From Papaver somniferum (taxonomy: Eukaryota > Streptophyta > Magnoliopsida > Ranunculales > Papaveraceae): a DNA stretch of 64,000 nt. The stretch is from positions 108,789,120 to 108,853,119 of the forward strand of contig NC_039362.1 in assembly GCF_003573695.1 (NCBI RefSeq), given 5' to 3'. The notes beneath the pieces were generated by a model that saw only the letters and a list, made by a program, of their open reading frames with translations, had not been told where the DNA came from and did not search any database. The position numbers and the translations under genes are program-made. Every line of letters starts with the position of its first letter. Position 1 is the stretch's first letter. Positions 47,022 to 59,403 of this stretch are shown here, one piece after another.

Positions 47022-48286
47022 TACATATTAATCTCCCCCTTTTTGTCAATAAAATTGGCAAAGGTACAAGAACGGGATCCTAATGAAATTTCCGAAAGAG
47101 ACATTTCTTGACCAAAAGAAAGCAAAAATATCAACTTGTTCTTTAGATGCAATCATAAAGACGAAGTTAAATGCAGTCATCAAGGAGTTTAAATATACAA
47201 GATAACCCCTATAATATTCCACAGCCGCACTCCCCACAAAGATATGGCAATTAAGAGCAAGTTCAAAAGAACTCTCCCCCATAAAATGTCATTCCCAAGG
47301 GAACACCAAGAGCGACCTTAATTTTGAAAGAGAAAAGAAGGATTTCTTTGGACATAACAAATCACATACAAGTATGAACTTGAATCCAAAATATTAAATT
47401 AACCACAAGAAGTTCATGATTAATTTAACCGAAAATGCTCAACACAAGTGAACTTATGGAGACTTAAAAAATACAATTAGATTAATCACAAGAGAACCGA
47501 TAATTAATCTAATTGAAATACACAACCAAATTAATCACAAAAGTAATCAATTTAATTGGTCATGCTCGACATAAGAAAGCTTACGGAGCAACAACTAAAT
47601 AACCAAACAAGGTGATTAATTCAGTTGAAAATGCTCAACATAAAGTATCTTACGGAACAACAACAAAGCTAATCATAAAAATAATCAACTTGGTTGTTTC
47701 GTGCTCAACATAAGACACATTACGGAGCCACACAGTAATACATAAAATATGGATCAAGGAAGATCAATTACTGCGGAATATACAAGGATTCATTCTATTT
47801 TCCATCACTATTTGCACAATGACATACAATAGACATAATCCTTGCATACAAAATATTTTAACCTATCTTCCATCCAAGATTGACAATATAGGCTTAACTT
47901 TTGTATTTGTCAAAAGTCCATTCATTTTTTTTATCAATACATGCATATCAATTCATGAACGACTTTAATTTTGACAAAATATGGGACAATCAAGTTCACG
48001 GACGCAAACACACATATCCCATAACAATATTGCAATATATAAAACCATAAAGATTAATACTGCAAAAATCATCTTCCAAACAATTTAGAATTAAACCAAT
48101 AAATCTAAAAACATGAAGATGAAAACGTTGGACATAGCTATGTGTAATCACAATAATGGCTATTCCAAACTCTAGTTATTCTTCTAAACAAAAACAGAAA
48201 ATATTGAAGATTTACCAGATGAATAACAGAAATCAACAAGCTAGGGAACAAAAGCAGACTCCAGTGCCATGGACGAACACGAACTA
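47022..48286 (-). other. Sire-3 non-coding internal DNA
   Basis: Shares stretches with the Sire-2 3' region (CTCCCCCTTTTTGTCAATAA near 47034, CTCTCCCCCATAAAATGTC near 47272). The part 47390-47760 has a degenerate TAATCACAA/GCTCAACATAAG repeat. No domain-bearing ORF. Confidence 0.65.
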
Positions 48287-48289
48287 AGA

Positions 48290-48703
48290 TCAAATAGACG
48301 GTTCAGGATCCTCACGAGTCTTGATGTCTTTGAGCTTGTGATTAGCATCATCTGTTGCATCTTCAGAGAAGAGATTCTCTTTATGAAGATCATTGATGTC
48401 AGATTTTATGAGACCAAGGTCAGTTGAAACCTTTTTCAACTCAGTTTTCAACACATCAAGACTTTTCAGAGTATCAACGAGGTGCAGTTTTTCTTCCTCA
48501 AAATACTTAAGAAAGTCATGGACCACTTCAGCAGAAATCATATCATCCTTCTCAACATTCTCACGAGTATACACACAGTAAGACGAGGCATTGAGATGAT
48601 TTTCATCTACAAGGGTTCTTTTCTTCCTCCCTTAGGATTCAAAACCAATATCTTTATCAAGAAAGCCTTTAGCAAAACCACACGATTGTGAAGAGGACGA
48701 CAT
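48290..48703 (-). CDS. Sire-3 ORF B, coiled-coil-like protein of unknown role
   Basis: About 137 codons from MSSSSQSCGFAKGFLDK (ATG at 48703), with one in-frame TAA after FES. The rest (from 48574, MYTRENVEKDD) is open for 94 residues. It is rich in Lys, Glu, Asp and Leu with heptad-like spacing (FLKYFEEEKLHLVDTLKSL, ELKKVSTDLGLIKSDINDL), so a coiled coil is likely. No known family recognised. It sits where Sireviruses may carry an extra ORF between pol and the 3' LTR, but an env-like role is not supported. Confidence 0.5.
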
Positions 48704-49166
48704 TCTTGATAAATAAAAATAACCTAGAGTACGCAAACGTGACTCAGAGTTTTGGTATTTAAATGTTTTCTTAGGGAAGAAGACCTTTAGGGTTCCCAAA
48801 CGGTTGAATCGTGGTGGTAACAAGTGTACACATACGAATACAACATGGCCCATAAAGAATAAAACAACAAAAGAACTTTTTCTACATGAGAATTCATAAA
48901 TGGCTCGATAAATTCCTTACCAAAGGAGTAATTTAGAGCACATGTGTAGCATCTCACAAAGATGCAAAATAAAAAGCATAAAGAGAGAAAGATACAAAAC
49001 AACACAATACTTCTTAGGCAATATTATCTGCAAACTCTAGTTTAGCTATAAACGATAAGAGGATAGCTCAACTAGGCAGAACACCAAATTGCCATATAAT
49101 ACCAGAATTTTACCCAACTTTCTCAACAGGATTTTCATGAGCAAGTTCTTAACCCTTGTGATTAAT

Positions 49167-50202
49167 TAGCACAAGTATGAGCTCTGAGCCCATTAAAAGG
49201 ACGTTGCCTCCGGTTGTCTTTTTCCTTACGAAATGTTGGAGAAAGGCCATTATGATGTGAAAGGTAAGAATAAAATTCATCCTTATAAAGACATAACTCA
49301 GAGAATTGATTCTTACCTGGAGAATATACCTTGTTCACATCAAAAGTATTATTAGCCCCCCTTTTGAAGATGGAACGATTCTGATCTTCTCATAGATTGT
49401 TAAGACATCTGTTCTGAGTCAGGACATTTTAAGGAACTCATAGAACTGACTTTCCTGGTAGAATACACAGGGTGAGTGCTGAAACCAATTGGTTTAGACA
49501 TATGAATGTCAGTTATTCCTTTGAATATTACGTCAAAGGTGGGTTGAGGATGAACAAGGGAACTATTACTTAACCTAGAGTTTCTCATTTGCCTGACCGG
49601 TCCATTTGAATCACAAACGGGACATACTTTCTGTATGTTAGAAAGTACTATCTTAACATTCTGTGGAGATTTCCTTCTTTCATATAATGTGCACCATTTT
49701 TGACAAGAGGGTATATGCACTTCTTTTCCACAAGAAAAAGACCTTGATTTTTCTCTTGGATCTTCCTCAGTCACAGTTGTGGATGATGAAGATGGTTTAG
49801 AGAACTTACTGAAACATCCTTGAATTGAGAGCTTGTTCAAGCGATGTTTGATTTCCAATATATCTCTTTCAAGACAAGCCTTAAGAAAAAGCAAAGCTCG
49901 GAGTTTTTGGAGTTGTAGTCTCTTATTTCCCCAAGAAGAATTTTGACATGTTGTTTCAACTTATCAGCTTGAACTTTAACAAAACTTATCATCAGTTCAC
50001 ACTCATTAGCTATTACCCGTTTATTTAGAGAGAAACACTCTTTTGAAGGATAATCGTTATAACACATGTCGGAGCCTGTCTGTCTTGCTGGAACACATGG
50101 TTCATCTACATTCGAGATTGAGGAACCTTTCTCTTTAATAGACTTACACAAGACAGATCCTTTATTTCTGGTGACGCGTTTATCAGAAATACTATCGTCC
50201 AT
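49167..50202 (-). pseudogene. Sire-3 ORF A, gag-linker-like protein
   Basis: ATG at 50202 (MDDSISDKRVTRNKG), at the place matching the Sire-2 start (MDSKVF). A frameshift near 49890 joins ...DYNSKNSELCFFL to ...CLERDILEIKHRLNKL. A CPVCDSNG segment aligns with CMLCDSYN of the Sire-2 knuckle, but the His and last Cys are missing. A further shift near 49390 leads to NNTFDVNKVYSPGKNQF and a stop at about 49167. It looks like the N-terminal part of the Sire-2-type polyprotein with pol removed. Confidence 0.55.
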
Positions 50203-50252
50203 CCTCAGATCGCTACAAACACAGACTTGTAAGGTCTTGAACGTGTTTACCA

Positions 50253-50264
50253 GCTCTGATACCA
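50253..50264 (-). promoter_or_regulatory. Primer binding site of Sire-3
   Basis: The minus strand reads TGGTATCAGAGC, the exact plant Copia tRNA-iMet PBS, two bases from the LTR. Confidence 0.9.
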
Positions 50265-50266
50265 AT

Positions 50267-52612
50267 TGAAAAAGCGGGGATCTAACAACCACACCTAATA
50301 TTTCGCTTAGAAATCTGTATGGACAAACTCCAATATATACTTTCTAGAGAATCAACTAGACAGTCAGACTCAATCTAGATTAAAAGTATATCAAAGAGTT
50401 TATATCTCAATCTCTCGATTTGATATATACTCAAGCAAATAGAAATCTGCGAGTCTTTATCAAATACTAGAGAGATAACATGGATGGTACCAAAGACCAA
50501 TATCCAAGTGTCAATCAATTTAAATCAACAACCAAAAGGTCGGATATTCTAGTTGATTGAACAACGCACAACCTGTGATATTTCAATTATATAAAAAAAT
50601 ATAATGCGGAAAAGAAATAACACAGACACCAGAATTTTGTTAACGAGGAAACCGCAAATGCAGAAAAACCCTGGGACCTAGTCCAGATTGAACATACACT
50701 GTATTAAGCCGCTACAGACACTTGCCTACTCCAAATTAACTTCGGTCTGGACTGTAGTTGAACCCCAATCAATCTCACACTGATCCAAGGTACAGTTATT
50801 CTCCTACGCCTCTGATCCCAGCAGGATATTGCGCACTTGATTCCCTTAGCTGATCTCACCCACAACTAAGAGTTGCTACGACCCAAAGTCGAAGACTTTA
50901 ATAAACAAATCTGTATCACACAGAAAAGTCTACGGTAATAGATAAATCCGTCTCCCACGAATATACCTACGAGTTTTGTTCCGTCTTTTGATAAATCAAG
51001 GTGAATAGGAACCAATCAATAATACCAAACTTATATTCCCGAAGAACAGCTTAGTATTATCAATCACCTCACAATAATCTTAATCGATGCAGCGAAAAAG
51101 GATATTGTGGAATCATAAACGATGAGACGAAATTTGTTTGTGATTACTTTTTATCTTTCCTATCGGAGATATAAAATATCAAGCCAATTATTACAATTGT
51201 ACTCGTACGATAGAAGATGCAAGATCAGATCACACAACTACAATAAAAGTAGTATCGGTCTGGATTCACAATTCCAATGAAGTCTTTAAGTCGTTAACCT
51301 GGTTTAGAAGAAGAAACCAAAGGTTAAAGGAGAATCGATTCTAGCTATGCAACTAATATCACACGTAAGGTGTGGGGATAAGGTTTCCCAGTTGCTAGAG
51401 TCCTCCCTTATATACACTTTCAAATCAGGGTTTGCAATCAATGTTAGCTTAGTAACAAATCATTCAATATTCACCGTTAGATGAGTACCTGATTAGATTC
51501 AATCTAATATTTCTCAACCGTTAGATCGAAAACTTAGCTTGTCACACACAAATGAAATGTCCAATATTGGGTTTATGAACCGTACCCAAACATTAATATT
51601 TGTTGGTTCAACAAGTCAACCAAATGGTTAGCCATATGATTACTTTCATATCAACCATATTCTTCTTCACCATAACTAGTTCAAATGACTCAAATGAACT
51701 AGTTAGAGAGTTGTTCAATTGCTTAGATCTTATGTAACTACACAAGACACAATTGAAGCAAAATCGGTTTGATTCACTCGAATCGGTTCATGAACTTTAT
51801 AGCCACGGTTTGCAAAAGCATTCCTTAGTTTATTTAAACATTAGTTTAAGAACAACCGACTTTAGATATAACCTGCTCAAGTTCGCGGACTTAAGATCAT
51901 GGAAGGAGTTCAAAAACTCCAAAAGAAATTCTCGGGTCGAGAACTTCCGCCAGTTCGCGGACTTGGCTCACGCCACTTCCATTTCTCTTGATCAACAAAG
52001 TTCGCAAACTTTGGTTCAAGGAATAGGACTTATACATATATGTGTTTCCACAACAATGCTTATATCCTACCAATGGTTATGTAATATAAACTCTCATTTC
52101 AATTATTGAAACATTCTCAAAGGACGGATATAACCGTTATTCACAGACCATTTTTTGTCAGAGCAATTTTCAAAGTGATTGAAACATAACATGACTTTCG
52201 TCACTAGGTAAAGATGAATTCGGCTAAAGCGAAAGCTTACTAACACATATTTCGAGAAATAGATAGGCGAGATAAACTCGGCTCGAAATAGCAAATGTTT
52301 ATAATGAAAGTCTATACATCAAAACGACTTTTGTCTCAAGAGTAAGAGATAAAATAGATAGACTTTTGAGTGACAGATAAGTTCAAGTCTCCATATACCT
52401 TTTAGTCGATGAAGATCCATTAGTTCCTTGATTAGTCCTTCGTCTTGTATGATGATTTCCATGGAGTCTTGAGATCAACTACACTTTCTATCCTAGTCTG
52501 AGACCTTTAGCTATGTAGGCTAGAAATCAAGACTTATAGTTTTGATCACTAACATTAAAAAACATGCTTGAGATAGCAACACATGCGAGTTCTACCGAGC
52601 AATGCTCTAACA
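50267..52612 (-). repeat. Sire-3 5' LTR (right)
   Basis: 2346 bp, closely matching 41594-43965. A minus-strand TATATAAGG lies at 51406-51414. The two LTRs differ by scattered substitutions and a few short indels, e.g. a shortened GTTCGCGGAC block at 51885-51960. Confidence 0.9.
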
Positions 52613-52617
52613 TGCTT

Positions 52618-53825
52618 GAAGGTATTAAGAGAAGACAATGCTTAAAGAGACAAGGCTTGAAGGGATTGGATGAGACAAAGCTTGAAGGGATTGTAGGAGG
52701 ACAAGGTTTTAGGGGGGAAGGTCGATCCTCATGTAAATAAAACCCCAGTCATCTGTTGTTACTCTCTTGATTTTAACTTATGTGATTTGAACTTTGCAGC
52801 CTTATATGATCTTCTCTTTCTTCGTAGAGTACTCTTCATGGTGAGAACGAGCTAGATCTTGGGAGAATGTGGATGAGGCGGGGTTCAAAAATTTTAGAGG
52901 GATTTCAAAAACAGATTCGGGTGCAGAAACAACTGACCGGCGTGAGGGCAATTTTAAGGAACCCGTGTCTCTTACCGAAAGATTATATCATGAAAATGAT
53001 AATTCCGAACGGTCTTGCTTCTGATAATCTTGTAAACCTGGGAAGCTTGGTGAAAACCCGTGAGAATCTTTACTTTCAATGCGAGGTGGTTGCAAGAGGC
53101 TCAATTCTGTCAGGATCCGTCGGGGTGAGTTGAGTTCAGGTCCTCGTATTTTAGAGAGTTTCTTAATCTGGAATGAAACATGGTAGATGAATAGATGTAA
53201 CATGCTAAAAAGTCGGCTCGAGATGCAGAGGCCAAAGCGAAGCATCTGAACATGAAGCAAGATATTTTCTTTAGGGGCCTCTGTTCTTCAGGGTTGATAT
53301 TTCCCCTTTCTGGACCTTTTCAGAAGATACTCAACTTCCATATAGTAATGACAAGTATAGATTTCGAGCTGTTTTAGTCAGAAGTAAGAACATGTAAAGT
53401 TGAACTCGGGAATCCAGAGATTCAACAACAATTATTTCAAGTGCTTTGATGATATCTCTTGGATCGTATTTTGAAACATCATGTTATTTTAACACGTGGT
53501 AGGAGAGACATAAACGCGTATTTCTCATCAAGGGTGTGTTGTCGAATTATCTACCCATTTTCCTAGTTCGTCGAGTTATGTGGCTAAAGTATGAGCCGCG
53601 TCCGAGTAGAGTGGAAATTGTAGACTCCTCTTTAAACCCATTGCAAACCTTAGTCCCGGTGCACGCGTATAAAACCCTAAAACAGATGAAAATATTCAGA
53701 TTTGGATCTTCGTATCTTTAGTCAGGATCCGCAACATAGTCGCCTGATTGCAGAGAACATGCTAACTGTGACAGATTCGACGAGGCTAAAAAGAGGGGAG
53801 ACTTTGATATATTGAGTGACAGAAG
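52618..53825 (-). other. Gyp-B2 internal DNA, non-coding
   Basis: Starts with GGCTTGAAGGGATTG-type repeats of about 30 bp (52613-52715). No protein domain seen in any frame; ORFs at 52867-53260 overlap on both strands. Confidence 0.6.
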
Positions 53826-55862
53826 AGTTTCGTTTACGATTTTGAAGGATGATATCTAGTCTCCTAGTCCCAAAGTTATAATGATATGGATTTGAGGATT
53901 TGAATGGTCTTGATGTGTCCCGATCTTTTGAGACTCTTGCGCTGATGGTTGCTAAATTTGTTATCTGAAAACTGGATGTTTGGGCCAGCTCATGTTGGCC
54001 ATGCATGTATGTGACGCACAATTCTTTGTTAGTCCCCTGTTTGATATAAGACTAGGGATTGCCATTGAGTTGGGATGCTTGGAAAATGAAGTAAGACCCT
54101 TGTAGCGTACGAGAAGGCATGCAATAATCTATGGGTTGGATTTGTCTCTGGAGAGTCATGTTAAGATACTGCCGCATGTGTCTCTGTGGAGAAGATGAAG
54201 TTGGTGTTCCACCTCTACTAGGTGTCTTGACAGGATTCATGCGAACTTACATAGATGAATCATCTATAGAGATCTGTCTTTCTTCTAGGAGATGGTAGAC
54301 CAAAATTAAGAACAATGTACGCCTTCTAGGACTAGCAGAACTATGGATGTAGATGAATAATCGATTTTTGGTGACTTCGTTGATGGGATAGTTCTCTGGA
54401 AATCTTCTAGGCATTTCTTCACGCGGTAGAATTGTGTTTTGACCTGAGGAAGTTGTAAGTGATCGTCGTATCTTGTCCTTCGCTCATCACGTATGACTCT
54501 GACCTATAGGATAGCCTGCCGAGCATATAGTTTTGAGAGAGGAGGCTTTTACTGACAGAACTGCAAGCAGCGTGTGGCTTGCATCTACGGTCTCGGATCC
54601 TTCCCCTGTTTACTTGAGTGATAGTAGTTGGTTGCGGCTGTATGTAGAGTAATGAAGTTCTATCTGAATTGTCGTCCTCATGAGTATTGCTTCAGATTTA
54701 TTTTTCCTTAATAGATTCGGCTTCGAAGATATTATCCTTCTCCATCTTGCGTGAACTAAGGTTCATCGGAAAATGGGATGTGATAGTTTTTGGTTAAGCA
54801 GAACCGGAGGCTCATCGAGGTTTGGCATAACTCCTAGGTTTAGTTCCTCTTCTTTCTGATAGAACTGGTGTTGAGGTAGCATATCGACTAGCAGCTTTGG
54901 GTCTTCGGATAAGGTTGAGTTTCGATTGATCCTCGTCTTGGGATCTAGTTTCGCTTCATACTTTGTCGCATTTTTGTCACGATTCTCTGAAGCAGGAAGG
55001 GCGACAAGATATATCTTTGTTAGCGGTTTATGTCCCAATGTGGTTCTGCAACGCTTTTGACCAGGTCATAAATTTTTGGAGCCTTTAAAAGTTTCTATAA
55101 GTTTATCATGTAGACGACGAAAAGACAAATCCGACGGAAAAGTAACTAGGTCAATCGGATACAAAATGAAAGAGTTATAAGTAAAATAGTAAAGTGAAGT
55201 AAATTTCCCGAGTCCCTTGTGATCAGAATGAGGGCCCTTGACCTAAACGAATTTTGGAGAAAATATTCGTCAGGATCTCTAAGATTAGAGCGTCATATGG
55301 TCCTTGAGGTACTTGAGAGTGATAAGGTCGTCTTGATGGTTTCTCCTTTACTCTGTACATTCGTAATGAGTTTTATCTTATCTGGTGAGGTTGATTGTAG
55401 GCAAGATCCCGTTGGTCCTATTCTCAGCAGTTTTTGTACTCCTTCTTTAGGAAACGTGTACTCGATCTAGATTTCTTGGATTCATCGTTTTCAGATAAGT
55501 CTAGATATCAATCTAAGATTTTGCAAGATTCTGTTGAGTCTCCGGGAGTTCTCCTTGGTCCTTACCCAACGTTTTCAAGGATTAACATTATATTTTTATG
55601 AAAATAGGTTACTAGGGAGTTTTGTTATGCAGGAAGAGATCCATGTGATCCGAGATGCACTAACCTATTCACTAAAGTCAAACTCGAACGAGAGAGAAAG
55701 TGTTGGTAGGGATAACTCTCTCGGTTAAGCTTGTAATGGATTTACAGAGACTGAATCAATAAAACGTTTTTGTGTTTGGATTGGTGGAATCGTCATCCTT
55801 CCTAAGATACCATGATTGATATCTGTAACTGAGTGAACAACCTCTCATTGTGGTCGCCAAAA
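53826..55862 (-). other. Gyp-B2 internal region, PBS-proximal part
   Basis: Closely matches Gyp-B1 at 3727-5758. Ends at a PBS with changes (55842-55859, minus TGGCGACCACAATGAGAG). The minus ORF 54763-55038 (91 codons) has no counterpart of the same length in the other copy. Confidence 0.75.
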
Positions 55863-56663
55863 TGTAGTTACCTAAAATCGGTGAGAGGATAGAGATGGGA
55901 TTCTGAGATTTCTGAAAGTGAGCACGAACAGTCTTCGCCTAAACCACGCACAATGGCCGTTCAAAGGCTGCTTCAGTCACAGGGATGGAGATTTAGGGTT
56001 GGTCTTAGGGAGGGAAGTAGATGAGGAGAGATATCAGAGAATTCTAGGGTTTGAAGAAGAATTACTCTGAGAGGTTATGAGAAAGACGATCGTAGCTTGG
56101 AAAATAGAGGACCTTTTTATAGCTAAATTCTCTAATCTCAGGTCGGTGAAGATAAGGATTGCTTTCCGTCTCGTGCGGAGCAATTCTCCCGTCTCTTCAG
56201 GAATAGGGATAAACTAGGTTGAGTTTATCTCATTATTCCACCGCCTTTACTCTCTTCTGCGGTGAGAAATAAGCCGGGTATTCCTCATAAGTGTCGTAGA
56301 CCGCCAGAACAAAACCCTAATTGATATCCCCCCATTTTGGTGAAGCTAAGTCAGCCTTTGTAATGATGTGTTGAGAGAGAAATATTCTTTTTAGCCGAGT
56401 TGTCCAAGATAGAGATATATTTTATGTTTTGTGAAAATGACTAGGATGAGTCACGTGAAAAGGTATATAATTCCTCAGGAATCGTGTGCAGAGTGTGAGA
56501 GGAGATGAGGCTGATCTCCCTCTTTCCATGGCCGGTCACATATGTCATGTGAAGACCGTATTATTGTTTGTGGGTCCCTTTGTTGAGCATGCGGAGCTAA
56601 AGAGAGCTTATCCACGTTTTTGAATAAATATGTATAGTTCAGGCTCAATTTAATAGCCGTGAG
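55863..56663 (-). repeat. Gyp-B2 5' LTR, left piece
   Basis: Starts TGTAGTTACC. A minus-strand TATAAAAAGG lies near 56113. Cut at GCCGTGAG (56656-56663) by the hAT, continuing at 59349. Confidence 0.85.
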
Positions 56664-59340
56664 TAGGGATGTCAACGGATCCGGTTCCTCCCGGGTATCA
56701 TACTACCCAGAACCGGACCCTATTATTTTTTCCGGTTTCGGGTCCCCATGTTTGCGGGTCCGGTTCCTAAATTAGTTGGCCCAGAACCGGACCCTATTAA
56801 ACAGCCGGGTACCCACCGGTTCCGGGTATTAAACGGGTACTTCAAGTTCAGTTCTATTACACATCAGGTCATAGAAATGTAAGTGGTTTACGAAGTCAAT
56901 AAATTGTATCGAATCTTAATTCCGAACTGTTCACAATCCCAGCTTTAGTACAACAGCTCCTACATAACCAATTTAATCCCCACCCTTTATCTTCGCAGTT
57001 CTAATCTATAAAGAATTGCCGCCATCGTCCATGACCAGTAGAAGTTTACATCTACAATCTCAGACCAACATAGCAATTTGCAGCACAATCTCAGATAACA
57101 CACAAACTTCCTTGTATCTCCAGTTCCACCACAGCCTTGGCTTGCACGACTGTAACTCCAGTGCTTTGACCTCGTCTCTCAGCTCTATTGCACCAATTCA
57201 GTCCATCTGAGCATCGCCTTCATGCTATACTACTGACCCATTCATTCCATTTCCTTAACCAGTTCATGAGCTATTGCTTCTGTAATAGCGATCCGACGAG
57301 CAATCCACATAAGCTTCATTAGTAACCCACTACTCTCCTCTGCAAATGTAGCTGCAACTTCATTTCGCATGCTTCAGTTCGGCACCAATGTATTCTGCCA
57401 AACTTCACCTGCAACGCCGAGCTCAGACCATTCATACAACACTTACAGACCAACCTTCCCCACGCCATCCAATACCAACACAACACCATATTTTTCTTGT
57501 TCTCATGACCACTACCAGAAATTCCACCAACATCATCAATACCATCCCTATCTCCATCATCTCAGGCTCAGGCCACTAACCCATGAACATCATCAATACA
57601 AAACCCATTTCAATCTCTGCATTCACGGAAATTCCAACAAAGCAAACCCCAGTTCAGAAGCTCCTTCTCAGTACAAGCTTTAATCAAACAACCATTACCA
57701 ACCTCAACTTTTGCTTCAATTTCTCTTAAACCCATTGCAGTAGCAATAATTCTGCACTCAATCCAACAGCTTCTTGATCACCAATTTCTGTTTCATATCA
57801 CCACTACAACTCCCATGTACAGCTCAACTACAACAAGTCAGCTGTACCAATTCTTCTCGGACAGTTTCTTGGCTCCTGCAACAGCTGCTTGCACTCTACC
57901 AACAGCATCACACCTACAATGCATAATTAATCGCAGTTTCATTCGAACACAGACCAACACATACCACTTCAGTTGTTGCATCTCATTTTGTAGCTCTAAC
58001 ATCATTACAACTGCAGCTGCAACACCATGGCCAACTTCAATTCATGAAAGCATATTCTTCTAGATGTGAATAGCTTCAAACCCTCTCAGACCACCACAGC
58101 TGGCGTTCAACTTAGAAACCCTGATTCCATTTCATGAACACCACCATCAACAGCTGAATCAAAACTTAATCTCAGCATCGAGAAAAACCCCAAAACTGAC
58201 GAACCCTAACTCTTCAATTTCAATTTCAACTTCTCTTCACTGTGTTCTCTCTAGATCTGTGGACTCTTCCAATTCTTCTTTAAATTCCTCCATCTATCAA
58301 CACAATCATAGAAGTAACGAGTTCTTCTTAATCTCCACCTTCAATCTTCACCAGATTTACAACATCATATGTTTCTCGACTGAAGCTTATTCTACAAATC
58401 CAACCCAACACAGATCGATTTGTTAACTCGTCATAACTCTCGATTCCCTCTCTCAAATCAACAGCCGCAGTCTCCATTTCTTTCTTTGAATTTCTAAACC
58501 TTCCTCAGACAGCAGCCGTCATGACTTGCCTCAGCTCTCTGAAATTGAGGTGGAGTGAAATGAAGAGGTGAAAATTGTAGAACCACCTCCATCTATCCTC
58601 AAATACCCACACTTGAAAACAGATCAAATACAACAGCATCACCATCGTTATCAAGATCTAGCCACTAATTAAAAATAAATGCCGATTGAGTATGAATAAA
58701 AGTTATTTAATCAATAAGTAGATAATCATCTACAACTTCAAAAGCTAAACAAAGGAATTTTAAACAAACAAATTTTATTATTATCAGTCAATCCTCTAAT
58801 TGATAAAGAGATTCGAGATATACGTTTGACAAAAAAAAAATTTGCAGTAAACATTTACAACTTACGAAATTAACAACTTTGAATTTTAACTTTTAGCTAC
58901 AACCCATCATTAAACGTTACTAAGATAGCAGATCTGAAACAGTGTCTCCTCATTATAACACATGAAAATATGAAAATTTCATCAGGACAAGAAATTATTA
59001 CATAGATGGAGAGAATGAAAGGCCAATTTTGAGCGGAGATTGGGACGGAGGGTGAAAGCAGAAGAGTCAGATGCGGAAATTTTAGGTTATGTTTGTCTAT
59101 AATTGTTAACGACGTATATATATAACCTTTCACATGACCGAATTAACCCCAGAAAAACAAATACTTACAATACCCGACTACCCGCCTGGTAGGAACCGTA
59201 TGGAACCATTTATTAACGGGTCCATTCGGGTAATTACCCGTCGGGTCCTAACTTGTTAATGGGTCCTATTTTAGGACCCGGAACCGGACCCTATTCTCCC
59301 GGATCCGGTTGCGGGTAATGGGTACCCATTGACAACCCTA
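56664..59340. mobile_element. Large non-autonomous hAT element
   Basis: 2677 bp with 8-bp TSD GCCGTGAG (56656-56663 and 59341-59348). TIRs are TAGGGATGTCAACGG and TAGGGTTGTCAATGG. Subterminal parts repeat AACCGGACCCTATT, GGGTACCC and CCGGGT at both ends. The same site is uninterrupted at 36710-36717. No transposase motif is seen. The core (about 56950-58600) is pyrimidine-rich on the plus strand and unlike the rest of the window; ORFs at 57016-58063 show no domain. Confidence 0.9.
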
Positions 59341-59348
59341 GCCGTGAG

Positions 59349-59403
59349 TGTGTTTGAGAGGCTGAGAAATAGGCTTGAACACTAGGTAAGGTGTGTGCCT
59401 ATC
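59349..59403 (-). repeat. Gyp-B2 5' LTR, right remnant
   Basis: Matches 36718-36771, then stops abruptly where LINE sequence begins. The rest of the LTR is lost. Confidence 0.75.

Larger units (their letters stand above)
41594..52612 (-). mobile_element. Sire-3: pol-less Sirevirus-like element
   Basis: 11,019 bp with perfect 5-bp TSD TGCTT (41589-41593 and 52613-52617). LTRs are 41594-43965 and 50267-52612. It has a tRNA-iMet PBS and repeated GGGGG tracts as in Sire-2. The internal region holds no protease, integrase, RT or RNase H; only two minus-strand ORFs remain, plus a nested LINE. It is therefore non-autonomous. Confidence 0.9.
6668..59403 (-). mobile_element. Gyp-B2: non-autonomous LTR retroelement, host of the nest
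   Basis: Parts in plus order: 3' LTR (6668-7145 plus 36389-37754), PPT at 37755, internal region (37755-55862), PBS (55842-55859) and 5' LTR (55863-56663 plus 59349-59403). Removing Sire-3 and the truncated LINE leaves about 6 kb of internal DNA with no protease, integrase or RT motif, so it is a LARD-like element. The Gypsy-like label rests on the PBS and on similarity of LTR blocks to Gyp-C and Gyp-D, not on pol. The right end is lost at a LINE junction, so its TSD cannot be checked. Confidence 0.7.

Noticed and set aside
48290..48703. Envelope-like gene of a Sirevirus.
   Set aside because: No signal peptide or membrane segment is visible; only coiled-coil-like composition.
50203..50292. 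Upstream extension MVVRSPLFQL of Sire-3 ORF A.
   Set aside because: It runs through the PBS and LTR end; the start at 50202 matches the Sire-2 start.
57016..58063. Three plus-strand ORFs inside the large hAT as a possible gene.
   Set aside because: Low-complexity Ser/Thr/His-rich translations of a CT/CA-rich stretch, in different frames, with no transposase or other domain.
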